Notes: generated by a model not told the origin, from the sequence alone. DNA of 64,000 nucleotides from Saposhnikovia divaricata (GCA_036435485.1 CM071597.1:52993881-53057880); one strand, 5' to 3'; numbered from the stretch's first letter, positions 24,991 to 38,304 are shown. Program-made: numbers and translations.

Positions 24991-27493
24991 CCTCCGAGGT
25001 AATCTCGATATATTAAGAAATATTGACTCCCGGTCTATATTTGATGAATAAGATGTATACGCCCTTCTATGAGGGTCTTACAATAACCGGCTTATAGTTG
25101 ATACGATAGCTATCTAATTTATAAGCCAATAACAATCAGGGAACAAGCATAATGATATAACTTGAAAGTAGGCATGCATGCTATGGCATATGTATAACAG
25201 AAAACATATATATAAATTTATTCAATCACAACAACAGCCTAAAAGAAGGGAATTGAAACTTGCCTGGTAGTCGAGTACGGTAAGGGGTAGTGGTAGCGGG
25301 TCCCGGTTCAGCCTGGTGATCTATAAATAGCCAAGGCATTCGGAATTAATCACTTAACATATTAAACGTTAAGTTATACTTAAATCGAAACACGTTCTCG
25401 AGTCATCTCGTTATACCCCTTTTAGTGGATTACTTATTATCACTGATCCGACCCGACATTCGTTCGTTAATACGACATGTCACTGCACTTATACTTGGGA
25501 CATACTTAAGTCATATGAGTTCTAAGGTTGATCGTTACGAACCAATATTTTACTCCGAGTTTTATCGCCCGTTTTCTAAGTGTTTTACCAAAGTTATAAA
25601 AGAGTCGTCTTTTAGGGGTTCGTTCGCGTTTAACCTTGACTCGAACATTTTTAATAAATCGAAAAATGCTCTTTTTGACATACGGTTTTCTTTCACACCT
25701 TCCTTCTTACCCCTAGTATTTATTTACCAAGATTCGCCATGACGTTACATAGCTTACGAGGGTTCAATTTCAGTTACGAACTTTCGTTTACGGATTCGAA
25801 CTACTTTTAGTAATTTGGTCATAAATCCTAAACCGTAAGTCCGTTTCATGTGATCTTTATATCAAAACAAAGCTTAGAACATTACCTATCCTATCATGGC
25901 AGGTAAGGTCTCTGGACAGTAGGGGTTCAACATGGAAAATGGCATACAAAACATGGTATTGTAAAATCGGGCATTATAACGGCTGTAAATCGAATATCTA
26001 TCAATTTCGAATCTTCCCATAAACATAGCATCCAACCCAAACAACATATACATGACTTATATACATGAACTGAGGCCAAGCAATGCCTTTCCGTTCATCT
26101 AAACTATTTTTAACATTTATCAAAACTACATCATATTCATGCTTATAATCATGCTAATATCACATCTTATACTAAAACCCATCAAGAGCATGCAAAATCT
26201 CAAGGTAAAGCCTAGGGTTTAAAGTTGTTATACCTTCCTTGGAGTATGATCTAGCCTCACTATGCTTGGTATGATCCTTAGAAGTGCTTAAGCTTGCTAA
26301 ATCAACCAAAGAAATCAAGGAAAAACAAGATTAGTTCATGAAAACACTATTCACCCTCCTCTTAAATCATTTTTTTGAAAATGGAAAAAGAAGAGATTGA
26401 AGCTAGGATTTTGAGGAGATCATTTATATGAAATGTAAGTCTCACCATAAAAGTTTCAAGATCAACAAATGGTTGGAAGTTGGATTTTGAATTTGGAATT
26501 TAGCAAGGGGCCGAATGGAGCTTCAAGGGAGAGTTTTATGTTCTTTTGTGTTGGTTGATTTGGAATAATGCATAAAGTGACATTTGCTAGATAATATCTC
26601 ATCCAAGTGGTGTTAGTGGAGTGTGATGTAATGGATGATGATTTTTGTAGGACAAGTGTTGCATTTTGCATGGTTGAAGGCTAACTAGCTAGTTGTTCTT
26701 GCTAAGTACTTGGTTCTTCCTCTAAGGTGCTAGTTCCTTGCTTCTAGTTTAGTTACTAGATATTTATACTAGTAGCTTGCACAAGACTCTTGCTTCCTCT
26801 GCTTGTTTCTGTGTCCGGTTATTACCCGTTTCGATTGATCGTTCGTGAGAACATTTCACGGATTTCTAATTAGGGTTTACCGGGAATCCTCTTTAATATT
26901 AATACTTTCATTCTCCATCTTTCATTCTAACTTTCCATTATATATTCCTTTAATCCATTCGTTAAATACTTAAGGCTATCAGTGTCCAGGGAACTCTCGG
27001 AGAAAATAAAAGTGCGGTTTTTCAGAATCCGACAGCTTTTACATACAATTATTTTCCTCCTGGATCACTAATACGAACTCAGAAATCCGTTCCGAATACC
27101 GGGTATATCATTATTATAATAATAATCCAAATTCCACCAAAATCACTATTCATCACTTATTTTTATTTAATTCCTATAATTAGGAAAATGAACCTGGTTC
27201 ACTCTCGAGTGCTTCTTAACCTTTTTACGGAACCGCTGGACTTATAATAGATATTGATTTGGATGACATAAGAATAATCTTACTTGAAGTAATATACTTA
27301 TATTCTTAGGAGATAGATCATTCTTATCTATGCCGTCAACCAAAAGTATTCTGCATGACATATAAGTAATTGAATTCAAATCCGTTCCATTTATTTAATA
27401 GATCTTCGTTACATCGCAGTCATAACCACTATTCATTCTTACATCATTAAATACATAAAAGTTTTAATCCCACCCAAAATCTGGGTTCTTACA

Positions 27494-27506
27494 GTCTCCC
27501 CTCCTT
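27494..27506 (-). other. polypurine tract of the young chromovirus
   Basis: On the minus strand AAGGAGGGGAGAC immediately precedes the 3' LTR start TGTAAGAACCC. This is the plus-strand DNA primer site; the gag-pol stop codon lies about 20 bp further inside. Confidence 0.88.
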
Positions 27507-27526
27507 AAAAGGATTCCGTCCCGGAA

Positions 27527-30500
27527 TCAGTTTGAAAACAAGTGGGGGTACTTTTCTTGCATTGCGCTTTCAAGTTCCCAGGTGGATTCTTCTACATTGT
27601 GGTTCTGCCACAAAACTCTGACTAGCTGAATGACCTTGTTTCGGAGCACTTGTTCTTTCCGGTCTATGATTTCCACAGGTTGCTCCACATAGGTCAGGTC
27701 TGGTTGCATGTCCACTTGCTCATACTCTACAATATGCTTAGCATCCGGATTATACTTCCTCAGCATCGAAACATGGAACACATTGTGCACCTGCTGTAGA
27801 TTCGGGGGCAATGCGAGTTCATAAGCTAGTTCCCCAATCCGTCTCAAGATCTCAAATGGTCCAATGTATCTGGGACTCAGCTTTCCTTTCTTCCCAAATC
27901 TCATTAAACCTTTCCAAGGTGACACTTTCAAGAACACTAGGTCCCCTACCTCGTATTCCTTGCCTTTCCGAGCCAAGTCGGCATATTTCTTTTGTCGATC
28001 CTGGGCTGCTACCAACCGTCCTCTGATTAGATCTACTGCATCTTTAGTTCGTTGGACCACTTCGGGCCCGAGCATCTTCCGCTCTCCAACTTCATCCCAA
28101 TACAAGGGAGATCGACATTTTCTTCCATAAAGGGCCTCATAAGGTGGCATCCCAATGCTTGAATGATAACTGTTATTATAGGAGAACTCAACCAATGGCA
28201 AGTAATCATCCCAACTCCCCTTGAAGTCTATCGCGCAGACTCTCAACATATCCTCTAGCGTTTGGATGGTCCTTTCACTTTGCCCATCTGTCTGGGGGTG
28301 GTAGGCTGTGCTCATGTTCAGCCGGGTCCCTACACATTCTTGAAAACTTCTCCAAAACCTGGAGTTAAATCTAGGATCTCGATCGGATACTATTGCGACT
28401 GGGACTCCATGTCGCGCCACTATCTCTTTTAAGTAGATGTCCACTAGTCTATCGACCGTGTACCTTTCGTTGATCGGGAGAAAGTGAGCCGATTTCGTCA
28501 GTCGATCTACAATTACCCATACGGTGTCATGATTAGCCTTGGTCCTGGGTAAACCTACTACGAAATCCATGGCTATATGTTCCCATTTCCATTCTGGAAT
28601 CTCTAAGGGATGTAGAAGTCCGCTGGGTCTCTGGTGCTCTGCCTTCACTCGTTGGCAGGTCAAGCATCTGCTTACCCACTCTGCTACGTCCTTTTTCATA
28701 TTGGGCCACCAGTAATACTCCTTCAAATCCCTATACATTTTAGTGCTACCGGGGTGCACTGAGTATCTTGAGTTGTGTGCCTCATTTAAAATCTCATCCT
28801 TGAGCTCCTGAACATTTGGGATCCATATCCTGTACGTGTACCTCATGATCCCTTCCTTGTCTCTTTCGCACTTAATTTCCTCCCCGGTCATTAGCTCTTC
28901 TGTGGAGTTCTTTTCTTCCTCCATCATCCGTTCCTGGCACAGTCTAATCTTTTCTAGCAATGGAGGTTGGATTCTAATTTCCATCAACTTTTCTTGGCCC
29001 TCTCCAGGTAACTTAACCTCGATTTCCAACTTCTCAAAATCCTTCACTAGCTCTTTCTCTGAAGTTATCATCTTGAGCTTCTCTTTCCGACTAAGGGCGT
29101 CAGCCACCACATTGGCTTTGCCCGGGTGATAGAGAATTTCACAGTCGTAATCCTTGATTAACTCTAACCACCTCCTCTGGCGCATGTTAAGCTCTTTCTG
29201 AGTGAAAATGTATTTGAGGCTCTTATGATCTGTGTAAATCTCGCATTTTTCCCCATACAGGTAGTGTCTCCAAATCTTTAAGGCGAAGACTATGGCTGCT
29301 AGTTCTAGATCATGCGTGGGATATCTGACTTCGTAATCCTTCAATTGCCTAGACGCATATGCTATTACCTTGCCGTGCTGCATAAGCACGCATCCCAGTC
29401 CTTTATGCGAGGCATCACTGTAAATCACGAAATCTCCTTTTCCATCAGGTAATGCCAGCACTGGGGCTGTCACCAGCCTCTTCTTTAACTCTTGGAAACT
29501 CTTCTCGCATTTCTCAGTCCATTCAAATTTCTCGGTTTTACGGGTAAGTCGAGTTAATGGAGCTGCGAGTTTCGCAAAGTCTTGGACAAATCTCCTGTAA
29601 TATCCGGCCAGTCCAATGAAACTCCTCACCTCGGTTGGAGTAGTTGGCCGTTCCCAGTTTGAAACTGCTTCTATCTTGGAGGGGTCAACCAACACTCCTT
29701 CTCTATTGATCACGTGCCCTAAGAATTGTACCTCATTTTTCCAAAACTCACACTTGGAGAACTTGGCATATAACTGCTCTTTCCTGAGTATTTCTAAGGT
29801 TATCCTTAAATGTTCAGCGTGTTCTGCCTCTGTCTTTGAGTAGATGAGAATATCATCAATGAAAACTATCACGAATTGGTCCAAATATTCCTTGAACACT
29901 CTATTCATTAGGTCCATGAAGGCTGCTGGGGCGTTGGTCAATCCAAATGACATAACTAAGAACTCATAATGTCCGTATCTGGTGCGGAATGCAGTCTTCG
30001 GGATATCTTCAGGTTTGATCTTCAGTTGGTGATATCCTGTTCTCAAATCAATCTTAGAGAAGTATTCAGCTCCTCTTAGCTGGTCAAACAAATCGTCTAT
30101 CCTGGGCAATGGATACTTATTCTTTATGGTTAGCTTGTTCAATTCTCTGTAGTCGATGCATAACCTCATACTTCCATCTTTTTTCTTAACAAACAACACT
30201 GGTGCGCCCCAAGGCGACACACTGGGCCTTATCATGCCCTTATCCAACAATTCCTGTAATTGTTTAGCTAGCTCTTTCATTTCTACTGGGGCTAGTCGGT
30301 ACGGGGCCTTCGAAACTGGCGCCGTCCCCGGGGCTAGTTCGATGGCAAACTCAATTACCCTATCAGGTGGTAGTCCAGGAAGATCTTGTGGGAACACGTC
30401 CTCGAACTCATTAACTACCAGAATGTCCTGCAATCTTGGCACTTCCTTCTGAGTGTCTATAACGTAGGCTAAATAAGCCTCGTTCCCTTTTCGTAACAAT

Positions 30501-32239
30501 CTCTTGGTTTGCGCCATGGTCAGAATTTTCTGGGTCTGTCGCATCCCCTTAAACACTATTTCTTTCTTCCCTGGGGTTTTCAACTTAACCTTTTTCCCTT
30601 TACAATCTATCTGCGCATCATTGCGAGACAACCAATCCATACCCAAAATGACATCGAATTCCCCTAGCTTAAAAGGAATTAAATCGACATAGAAGGATCG
30701 TCCTCCTATTTCTAGCTTACAATCGGGGTGAATTTGATTAACCGGTACGATTTCCTGATTAGCTATTTCTACTTGTAAGGAATCTCTTAGTTGCTGGGTT
30801 TTAAGTTTCAACTTATGCGCAAAATCTCTAGATATAAAAGACTTAGTTGCTCCTGAATCAAATAAGACATTTGCACTGACTGAATTAAGAGAAAAAGTAC
30901 CTGCTATCACATCTGTGTCCCTCACGGCATCTTGTACTGACATATTGAAAGTCCTAGCAGTTGGTGGCCTATTTGAGGCAACCTTGCTTGCTCCTGATGC
31001 TGCTGGTTTGTTCTTTGGGCAATCCTTCCTCATGTGCCCTCGCTGTCCACACTGGAAACAGGTTGTGCTGTTAGGGATGACCGTGGTGCAAGAGGTGGCA
31101 TAATGCCCAGCTCGCCCATACTTATAACAGTTTATCTGCTTCAGGTTGCACACCCCGGAGTGCCTCTTCCCACAAGTAGCACACAATGGCAATAGAGGTC
31201 GAGAAGGGTTGGAACGGGACATTCCTGATTGATGGCCGCCCTGGTTCACACTTACACTAGCAGATGGTTTAAACCCTACATTCCTCCCTGGTAGGGAAAT
31301 CACTCCTCGATTAAACTTGGTTGGGGGTTTTCCTCCAGCGGATCTTCCGCCCATACTAACATGCTTTCTCTTTATCCCCCCTTTTTCTCTCTCTCTCTGC
31401 ATCTGATCACTACCAGCCTCCACAATGGTTGCCTTCTGCACCAAGGTGGCATAATCTGTAATCTCTAAAACAGCCACCCTATTCTGGATCCACTGCTTCA
31501 GCCCTTGTTGAAACCTGTTAGCTTTCTTCTCTTCTGTGTCTACAAACTCTGACACAAATCTCGATAGCTCAGTAAATTTGGCCTCATAGTCCGCCACGGA
31601 CATATTGTTCTGTTTCAGTTCCAAGAACTTAAGTTCCATCTGGGTTTTCATGAACTTCGGGAAGTACTTCTCCAGGAATAATTGTTTGAACCTTTCCCAG
31701 GCTATGACAGCATCAGTCTCCATGTTTTTCTTGGCTTCCCACCAATAATTGGCCTCTCCCTTTAGTAGGTAAGTAGCAAAAACAGTCTTCTGAGCCTCAT
31801 TGATACTCAGAATCTCAAAAGACTTTTCCATTTCTTTGATCCAGGCCCTCGCCTCAACGGGATCAGCCGATCCGTGGAACTCTGGGGGCTTAAGGGACTT
31901 AAAGGCCCTAAAGGAATTTGCCACTGAAGTGTTGTTGCTTGGTGGTGGTTGGGGGTATTGGTTCAGATTCTGCCTAAGTAGATCCATAAACTGGCCCATG
32001 GGGTTTCCGCCCTGGTTCTCCCCTTCCTGTTCTACTTCGGTTTCTCCACCCTCTATTTCCCTTTCAAATTCTTCAGAGTACAGGGGTTCATCCTCTGCTC
32101 CATACTGGGAATCTTCTTGCTCATTATAGTCCTGATCTTGTTCCTCACTACTTTCACGGTTTTCCTCGTGTTGGTTGTGACTCTCTTGGTCAGTAGATTC
32201 GCGGGGGTTAGCCCTAGTGCCCATTCGTCTTGGAGGCAT
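27527..32239 (-). CDS. gypsy gag-pol polyprotein, 1570 aa, chromovirus type
   Basis: One uninterrupted frame encodes gag and pol. Residues 1-80 are acidic; about 110-270 form the retrotransposon gag domain. Cys/His motifs lie at about 350-405: [14 protein letters not shown] is a complete CCHC knuckle, while [14 protein letters not shown] has Tyr for the second Cys. Protease: [12 protein letters not shown] at about 455. Reverse transcriptase (about 640-850): [11 protein letters not shown] and the catalytic FIDDILIYS near 793. RNase [11 protein letters not shown] near 936. Integrase: HX-type zinc finger with HPGSTKMY (about 1160) and CLTCQRVK, then the DD35E core with MDFVVGLP (about 1225), SDRDPRF (about 1287) and [12 protein letters not shown] (about 1320). 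A chromodomain-like tail (about 1510-1570, [19 protein letters not shown]) may steer integration to marked chromatin. The length and lack of any break suggest it may still work. Start chosen as the first ATG, MPPRRMG. Confidence 0.96.
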   Translation of the reverse strand: MPPRRMGTRANPRESTDQESHNQHEENRESSEEQDQDYNEQEDSQYGAEDEPLYSEEFEREIEGGETEVEQEGENQGGNPMGQFMDLLRQNLNQYPQPPPSNNTSVANSFRAFKSLKPPEFHGSADPVEARAWIKEMEKSFEILSINEAQKTVFATYLLKGEANYWWEAKKNMETDAVIAWERFKQLFLEKYFPKFMKTQMELKFLELKQNNMSVADYEAKFTELSRFVSEFVDTEEKKANRFQQGLKQWIQNRVAVLEITDYATLVQKATIVEAGSDQMQREREKGGIKRKHVSMGGRSAGGKPPTKFNRGVISLPGRNVGFKPSASVSVNQGGHQSGMSRSNPSRPLLPLCATCGKRHSGVCNLKQINCYKYGRAGHYATSCTTVIPNSTTCFQCGQRGHMRKDCPKNKPAASGASKVASNRPPTARTFNMSVQDAVRDTDVIAGTFSLNSVSANVLFDSGATKSFISRDFAHKLKLKTQQLRDSLQVEIANQEIVPVNQIHPDCKLEIGGRSFYVDLIPFKLGEFDVILGMDWLSRNDAQIDCKGKKVKLKTPGKKEIVFKGMRQTQKILTMAQTKRLLRKGNEAYLAYVIDTQKEVPRLQDILVVNEFEDVFPQDLPGLPPDRVIEFAIELAPGTAPVSKAPYRLAPVEMKELAKQLQELLDKGMIRPSVSPWGAPVLFVKKKDGSMRLCIDYRELNKLTIKNKYPLPRIDDLFDQLRGAEYFSKIDLRTGYHQLKIKPEDIPKTAFRTRYGHYEFLVMSFGLTNAPAAFMDLMNRVFKEYLDQFVIVFIDDILIYSKTEAEHAEHLRITLEILRKEQLYAKFSKCEFWKNEVQFLGHVINREGVLVDPSKIEAVSNWERPTTPTEVRSFIGLAGYYRRFVQDFAKLAAPLTRLTRKTEKFEWTEKCEKSFQELKKRLVTAPVLALPDGKGDFVIYSDASHKGLGCVLMQHGKVIAYASRQLKDYEVRYPTHDLELAAIVFALKIWRHYLYGEKCEIYTDHKSLKYIFTQKELNMRQRRWLELIKDYDCEILYHPGKANVVADALSRKEKLKMITSEKELVKDFEKLEIEVKLPGEGQEKLMEIRIQPPLLEKIRLCQERMMEEEKNSTEELMTGEEIKCERDKEGIMRYTYRIWIPNVQELKDEILNEAHNSRYSVHPGSTKMYRDLKEYYWWPNMKKDVAEWVSRCLTCQRVKAEHQRPSGLLHPLEIPEWKWEHIAMDFVVGLPRTKANHDTVWVIVDRLTKSAHFLPINERYTVDRLVDIYLKEIVARHGVPVAIVSDRDPRFNSRFWRSFQECVGTRLNMSTAYHPQTDGQSERTIQTLEDMLRVCAIDFKGSWDDYLPLVEFSYNNSYHSSIGMPPYEALYGRKCRSPLYWDEVGERKMLGPEVVQRTKDAVDLIRGRLVAAQDRQKKYADLARKGKEYEVGDLVFLKVSPWKGLMRFGKKGKLSPRYIGPFEILRRIGELAYELALPPNLQQVHNVFHVSMLRKYNPDAKHIVEYEQVDMQPDLTYVEQPVEIIDRKEQVLRNKVIQLVRVLWQNHNVEESTWELESAMQEKYPHLFSN

Positions 32240-32660
32240 TTTACTGAAAATTTGGAAAATTATACATTAGGCTCACTTACCTGTTTTAAAGGATTTTTCC
32301 TTGCACATTTCTTTACATGATTGGATTTTAAAATCCCACAGTTTTATATCTCATGGAAACTTAATCGAAAAGTAATACATATGCTAATAAACTCGTGATC
32401 ACTTCCCAACAAAATTGTAATGACTGAAATGGAAACAAATATATACCAGGTACCGAAAAGGTACAACATCCGAGTTACAACGATAGTTTAAAGTACAGCC
32501 ATCCTAACAACAACAACAAGTCAAAAGTGAAATATGCTGTCTATCTGTCTAGTCTGCAAAAAAGGGAAAACAAGTACAAGAAAACCATCCCTACAAAAGC
32601 CGGCACTACTATGTCCGTACATGACTAGACAACTAGACCACTGCATCACTACATCTGAAA

Positions 32661-33401
32661 TCAGCCGCCACGACGAAACATCCTCCGAACCCTCCCCATG
32701 GCGATGCGGAAAACCTCCTCAGCCGCTGCTCTGTCTACCCTACCATGCCCATCAGTAGGCAACTGTGGCACCCTCACCCGAGCCCTCAGCTCGATGCGGG
32801 TCATAGCCCTATACCCAACTCTGTCACTGATAGTCCTCCTGCCCTGCACCCTCATCCGGGCGGCTCTCTCTGCTGCTAACTCACTCCTAGACTCTGCCAA
32901 CCTGGCATCTGCCACAGACAACTCTCTATAAAGCCCGTTCACAATCAAGTTGTGAACACATACTGGGACTCCTCCTATCGGGGCATGAGGTGGGGTGGAT
33001 GGCTCAGCTGGAGCGGCAGTCTCTGTCTGCTGGGGCTCTGGGGTAAGCTCCTCAAACTCGTCGGGGTAGGGGCTCACAGGTAGTGGTGGTGGGGTAGGGG
33101 CTCTCTCAACAGGGAGGAGTGGCACAAAAAGTCCAGAACTCCCTACAGCACCAACTACTGGCTCATCTATATCTCCCTCAACACCCTCATCCACCGGCAC
33201 CACCTGATCCGTGGTCATGTCAGTGTCATCTCCCATAGTCCTGAACTCAGTCATAACCCAATAATCATCATCCTCAACCACTAACTCAGCATCCTGTCCT
33301 GTCTGGATCCCCTCCGGGTCCTCCTCCCCCTCAGTCTCAACAACATCTGTGTCAGCATCATCCTGGACCTCCTCAGGGTCCTCCTCCTCAGACTCGATCA
33401 C
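32661..33401 (-). CDS. extra ORF upstream of gag: acidic, Pro-rich, coiled coil, basic tail
   Basis: This 246-codon frame has the same strand as gag-pol and lies between the primer site and gag. Residues 1-80 are very acidic (IESEEEDPEEVQDDADTD); about 95-150 are rich in Pro and Thr (PTPPPLPVSPYPDEFEE). About 155-190 suggest a coiled coil (GLYRELSVADARLAESR). The C-terminus is Arg-rich and ends RVRRMFRRGG. In the same frame an acidic stretch continues upstream to about 33540 (RTRDPYYEHLPEEDTEPEEE), separated by a TAG near 33420 where a repeat of the unit has CAG. I recognise no family. Tekay-type elements are not known to me to need such an ORF; Ogre/Tat elements do have an ORF before gag, but without this layout that I can confirm. 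Function unknown. Confidence 0.65.
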   Translation of the reverse strand: MIESEEEDPEEVQDDADTDVVETEGEEDPEGIQTGQDAELVVEDDDYWVMTEFRTMGDDTDMTTDQVVPVDEGVEGDIDEPVVGAVGSSGLFVPLLPVERAPTPPPLPVSPYPDEFEELTPEPQQTETAAPAEPSTPPHAPIGGVPVCVHNLIVNGLYRELSVADARLAESRSELAAERAARMRVQGRRTISDRVGYRAMTRIELRARVRVPQLPTDGHGRVDRAAAEEVFRIAMGRVRRMFRRGG

Positions 33402-33696
33402 ATCAGTATCAGCCTCAACCTAGACCTCCTCAGCGTCCTCCTCCTCAGGCTCAGTATCCTCCTCAGGCAAGTGCTCATAGTATGGGTCCCTAGTCCGGAA
33501 CATGTCCTCATCATGCTGTCTCGCAGCTGCCTCCTGGGCCGACAAGTCGCTCGCCTACACAAGACGAACTATGTTACTATCATGATACTTAAAAAGTTCC
33601 CGTAAGGGTTTTAGGTGAACCTGGCAGGGGTTCTTATTATATTATTGAATTTATTATTATATAACGTCGTATCATCTCTTGGGATATATAACTCTC

Positions 33697-33708
33697 GCTT
33701 TGATACCA
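33697..33708 (-). other. primer-binding site of the young chromovirus
   Basis: On the minus strand TGGTATCAAAGC starts 4 nt after the 5' LTR end. It is complementary, with one mismatch (TGGTATCAGAGC), to the 3' end of initiator-Met tRNA, the usual primer for this group. Confidence 0.9.
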
Positions 33709-33712
33709 TCTC

Positions 33713-36700
33713 TGTAACACCCCCAGATCCGGGGTCAGGAATCTGGTGGTTACGGTCTTACATCCATTCATAATACTTGACTTGAGTCCATAATAAATAA
33801 ATCACATGCTGTGACCCCACAATAATTACCACTCACACACACAACAGTTATAGTCCCAGAGATGAAATTGAAATAAGTCTTACATTAAAGGGTTTACGAA
33901 TAAAAGTTATTACAATCCCAAAAGGACAACATCATAGGTTTAAAAGTTTTGCCGTGGATTACATTAATTATACATATAGTTAAACAAGAAACAAAAGCTG
34001 TCTAACTATGCTACCTCAGCAATGGCGGCTAGCATCTCCGCGGGTAGTCCGGTGGGTCGGGTAACCTGCTTGCGCCGAGTGCGCCTGACGCGAGCCATCT
34101 GTCCTAGCTGTTGTTGTGACATAATATAAACAAAGCAAGGGTGAGCGAAAGCCCACCAACAAATATATAACTGAACGATAATTTAAAACAGTTCAAAGCT
34201 ATCTTTTAAACCATATGCCATGCATTTACGGAAATGATGCCAGTATAATATGAACGATGAAGTTACAAGGTAACTTGAAGTATTTGTTTGAAGAAATATC
34301 TGCTACATCAAAGTAAGCGAGATATTATTGTCGTTAATAAGAAGAGGAACTTGCAAGAAAGGGTTGCAATTCCAGTTATGACTCTTCTCCAACTCTGCCA
34401 ACAGTAATCATGTTGCAGGAAATAAATGAATTTGGATGATGAACCAATGATGGAGTATTCACCGCGCCCGCTGTTCCAATCTTGATGATCAGTCGAGATC
34501 GTACAGCTCAATTTAGATTTACTACCGGTAGAAGGAAGAACTGACGGCTTTACTTGTATACCGCCTTACTAGCTCTCCCCGGCCAACGGTTGGGCCAAAG
34601 GGGATGGACCGGCGCTACTCGGCCTCTTACACGACTCCTAGTTCAAATAGAATTCATGATTCTGAATGTAACGTTCGTCCCCCTTTCCCCAAGTATAAGA
34701 CTTGTTGATAAGACTCCACAAAGTAGTCGTATCTAGTTGGAAAGGAAAATTTACCATTATCTCCCAAGCTATTACTTGGTAACGGATATCAACTTGTTCC
34801 AGTAATCTTACCCCTCGAAAGATGAGAAGGTAAACAACGACTTTAATAAGTCAACAGCACCCGAGTTGCGGGTGAAGGGAATACTTTATGACCGGGAAGT
34901 CGACAAGATAAATAACATTTTCCAAGTAAGGTTCCCTTATTATTAAGGAGATAGACTCGAAGAAGAATGATGTCTGAGAACCTTTCTTGATATAAGATTA
35001 ATAATAATATGACTCCGAAATATTTTTCGTAATAATCGAAGAAGATAACCCTTATTGAGGTTATTCTAAGTATGGAATAAATATTCAGAGAATATTTATT
35101 GAATTAAAATATTTTACAGAATATTTAGGAATATGAAAGAATATCTTTAATCAGAGTATCTCTCAAATAATTCTTGAAGAAATATCGAGAGAATATTTAT
35201 TGCATAATTAAATAATCAAATGAATATTCAAAATAATATTCATTACTTAATAAGACCTGAAAGGAATATTTAAAATATTTAAAATAATATTCGATGATTA
35301 AATAGAACCCTGGATGAATATTCAAAATAATATTCATAATTAATTAGGAATTTAAATGAATATTGATAAAGTAATATTCATTTAATGAATAATATTCTAA
35401 ATGAATATCAAGTAATATTCATTTAGTAATTCAAGCTTTAAGGGAATATTCGAGATAAGACTCGATAAATAAATCAAGTTTCAGATGAACATTAAAATAA
35501 TATTCGACAGGTAATTACTATCTTAAATGAATACTCAAATGTAATCTTCATTTAATGAATAATATTCTAAATGAAGATCCAAATAATATTCATTTAGTAG
35601 TCCAACCTTTAGAAGAATATTCGAAATAATAATCGATAAATAATTCGACTCTGAATGAATATTAAAAATATTATTCGTCGAATAGTTACGTTCAAATAAT
35701 TATTTGAAGTAAGGATCGTTAAAATAAATAATCTCGAACGAATATTCAAATAATATTCGTCGCCCGAATAATGGAAAATATTTACTTAAATATTTTCCTC
35801 CGAGGTAATCTCGATATATTAAGAAATATTGACTCCCGGTCTATATTTGATGAATAAGATGTATACGCCCTTCTATGAGGGTCTTACAATAACCGGCTTA
35901 TAGTTGATACGATAGCTATCTAATTTATAAGCCAATAACAATCAGGGAACAAGCATAATGATATAACTTGAAATTAGGCATGCATGCTATGGCATATGTA
36001 TAACAGAAAACATATATATAAATTTATTCAATCACAACAACAGCCTAAAAGAAGGGAATTGAAACTTGCCTGGTAGTCGAGTACGGTAAGGGGTAGTGGT
36101 AGCGGGTCCCGGTTCAGCCTGGTGATCTATAAATAGCCAAGGCATTCGGAATTAATCACTTAACATATTAAACGTTAAGTTATACTTAAATCGAAACACG
36201 TTCTCGAGTCATCTCGTTATACCCCTTTTAGTGGATTACTTATTATCACTGATCCGACCCGACATTCGTTCGTTAATACGACATGTCACTGCACTTATAC
36301 TTGGGACATACTTAAGTCATATGAGTTCTAAGGTTGATCGTTACGAACCAATATTTTACTCCGAGTTTTATCGCCCGTTTTCTAAGTGTTTTACCAAAGT
36401 TATAAAAGAGTCGTCTTTTAGGGGTTCGTTCGCGTTTAACCTTGACTCGAACATTTTTAATAAATCGAAAAATGCTCTTTTTGACATACGGTTTTCTTTC
36501 ACACCTTCCTTCTTACCCCTAGTATTTATTTACCAAGATTCGCCATGACGTTACATAGCTTACGAGGGTTCAATTTCAGTTACGAACTTTCGTTTACGGA
36601 TTCGAACTACTTTTAGTAATTTGGTCATAAATCCTAAACCGTAAGTCCGTTTCATGTGATCTTTATATCAAAACAAAGCTTAGAACATTACCTATCCTAT

Positions 36701-38299
36701 CATGGCAGGTAAGGTCTCTGGAAAGTAGGGGTTCAACATGGAAAATGGCATACAAAACATGGTATTGTAAAATCGGGCATTATAACGGTTGTAAATCGAA
36801 TATCTATCAATTTCGAATCTTCCCATAAACATAGCATCCAACCCAAACAACATATACATGACTTATATACATGAACTGAGGCCAAGCAATGCCTTTCCGT
36901 TCATCTAAAATATTTTTAACATTTATCAAAACTACATCATATTCATGCTTATAATCATGCTAATATCACATCTTATACTAAAACCCATCAAGAGCATGCA
37001 AAATCTCAAGGTAAAGCCTAGGGTTTAAAGTTTTTATACCTTCCTTGGAGTATGATCTAGCCTCACTATGCTTGGTATGATCCTTAGAAGTGCTTAAGCT
37101 TGCTAAATCAACCAAAGAAATCAAGGAAAAACAAGATTAGTTCATGAAAACACTATTCACCCTCCTCTTAAATCATTTTTTTGAAAATGGAAAAAGAAGA
37201 GATTGAAGCTAGGATTTTGAGGAGATCATTTATATGAAATGTAAGTCTCACCATAAAAGTTTCAAGATCAACAAATGGTTGGAAGTTGGATTTTGAATTT
37301 GGAATTTAGCAAGGGGCCGAATGGAGCTTCAAGGGAGAGTTTTATGTTCTTTTGTGTTGGTTGATTTGGAATAATGCATAAAGTGACATTTGCTAGATAA
37401 TATCTCATCCAAGTGGTGTTAGTGGAGTGTGATGTAATGGATGATGATTTTTGTAGGACAAGTGTTGCATTTTGCATGGTTGAAGGCTAACTAGCTAGTT
37501 GTTCTTGCTAAGTACTTGGTTCTTCCTCTAAGGTGCTAGTTCCTTGCTTCTAGTTTAGTTACTAGATATTTATACTAGTAGCTTGCACAAGACTCTTGCT
37601 TCCTCTGCTTGTTTCTGTGTCCGGTTATTACCCGTTTCGATTGATCGTTCGTGAGAACATTTCACGGATTTCTAATTAGGGTTTACCGGGAATCCTCTTT
37701 AATATTAATACTTTCATTCTCCATCTTTCATTCTAACTTTCCATTATATATTCCTTTAATCCATTCGTTAAATACTTAAGGCTATCAGTGTCCAGGGAAC
37801 TCTCGGAGAAAATAAAAGTGCGGTTTTTCAGAATCCGACAGCTTTTACATACACTTATTTTCCTCCTGGATCACTAATACGAACTCAGAAATCCGTTCCG
37901 AATACCGGGTATATCATTATTATAATAATATTCCAAATTCCACCAAAATCACTATTCATCACTTATTTTTATTTAATTCCTATAATTAGGAAAATGAACC
38001 TGGTTCACTCTCGAGTGCTTCTTAACCTTTTTACGGAACCGCTGGACTTATAATAGATATTGATTTGGATGACATAAGAATAATCTTACTTGAAGTAATA
38101 TACTTATATTCTTAGGAGATAGATCATTCTTATCTATGCCGTCAACCAAAAGTATTCTGCATGACATATAAGTAATTGAATTCAAATCCGTTCCATTTAT
38201 TTAATAGATCTTCGTTACATCGCAGTCATAACCACTATTCATTCTTACATCATTAAATACATAAAAGTTTTAATCCCACCCAAAATCTGGGTTCTTACA
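33713..38299 (-). mobile_element. 5' LTR of the young chromovirus
   Basis: 4,587 bp, single-copy for the 125 bp unit duplicated in its partner, and ending TTCTTACA next to the target duplication CCAAT. It contains the promoter for the element in minus orientation. The AATATT-rich array lies at about 34990-35830. Confidence 0.94.
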
Positions 38300-38304
38300 C
38301 CAAT

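Larger units (their letters stand above)
22782..27493 (-). mobile_element. 3' LTR of the young chromovirus
   Basis: Begins TGTAACACCCCCAGATCC and ends CTGGGTTCTTACA on the plus strand. Identical to 33713-38299 apart from about 8 substitutions and one extra 125 bp unit at 24627-24751. An AATATT-rich array occupies 24060-24990. Frames such as 25425-25742 recur in both LTRs and have no recognised domain. Confidence 0.93.
22782..38299 (-). mobile_element. complete young Tekay/Del-like chromovirus, TSD CCAAT
   Basis: This 15,518 bp element is bounded by CCAAT at 22777-22781 and 38300-38304. LTRs are 22782-27493 (4,712 bp) and 33713-38299 (4,587 bp). The length difference is one 125 bp tandem duplication in the left LTR. 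Elsewhere I count about 8 substitutions (about 0.2%), so insertion was recent. In element order (minus strand) it has the 5' LTR, primer site 33697-33708, an extra ORF, gag-pol in one frame, polypurine tract 27494-27506 and the 3' LTR. The C-terminal chromodomain-like segment and very long LTRs place it near Tekay/Del chromoviruses. All parts needed for autonomy look intact. Confidence 0.95.

Noticed and set aside
25425..25742. 105-codon frame repeated exactly at 36231-36548
   Set aside because: It lies in both LTRs of the young chromovirus, so its duplication follows from LTR identity; no domain, and antisense to the element.
27811..32129. Several plus-strand frames of 62-109 codons
   Set aside because: They are antisense shadows of the gag-pol reading frame.
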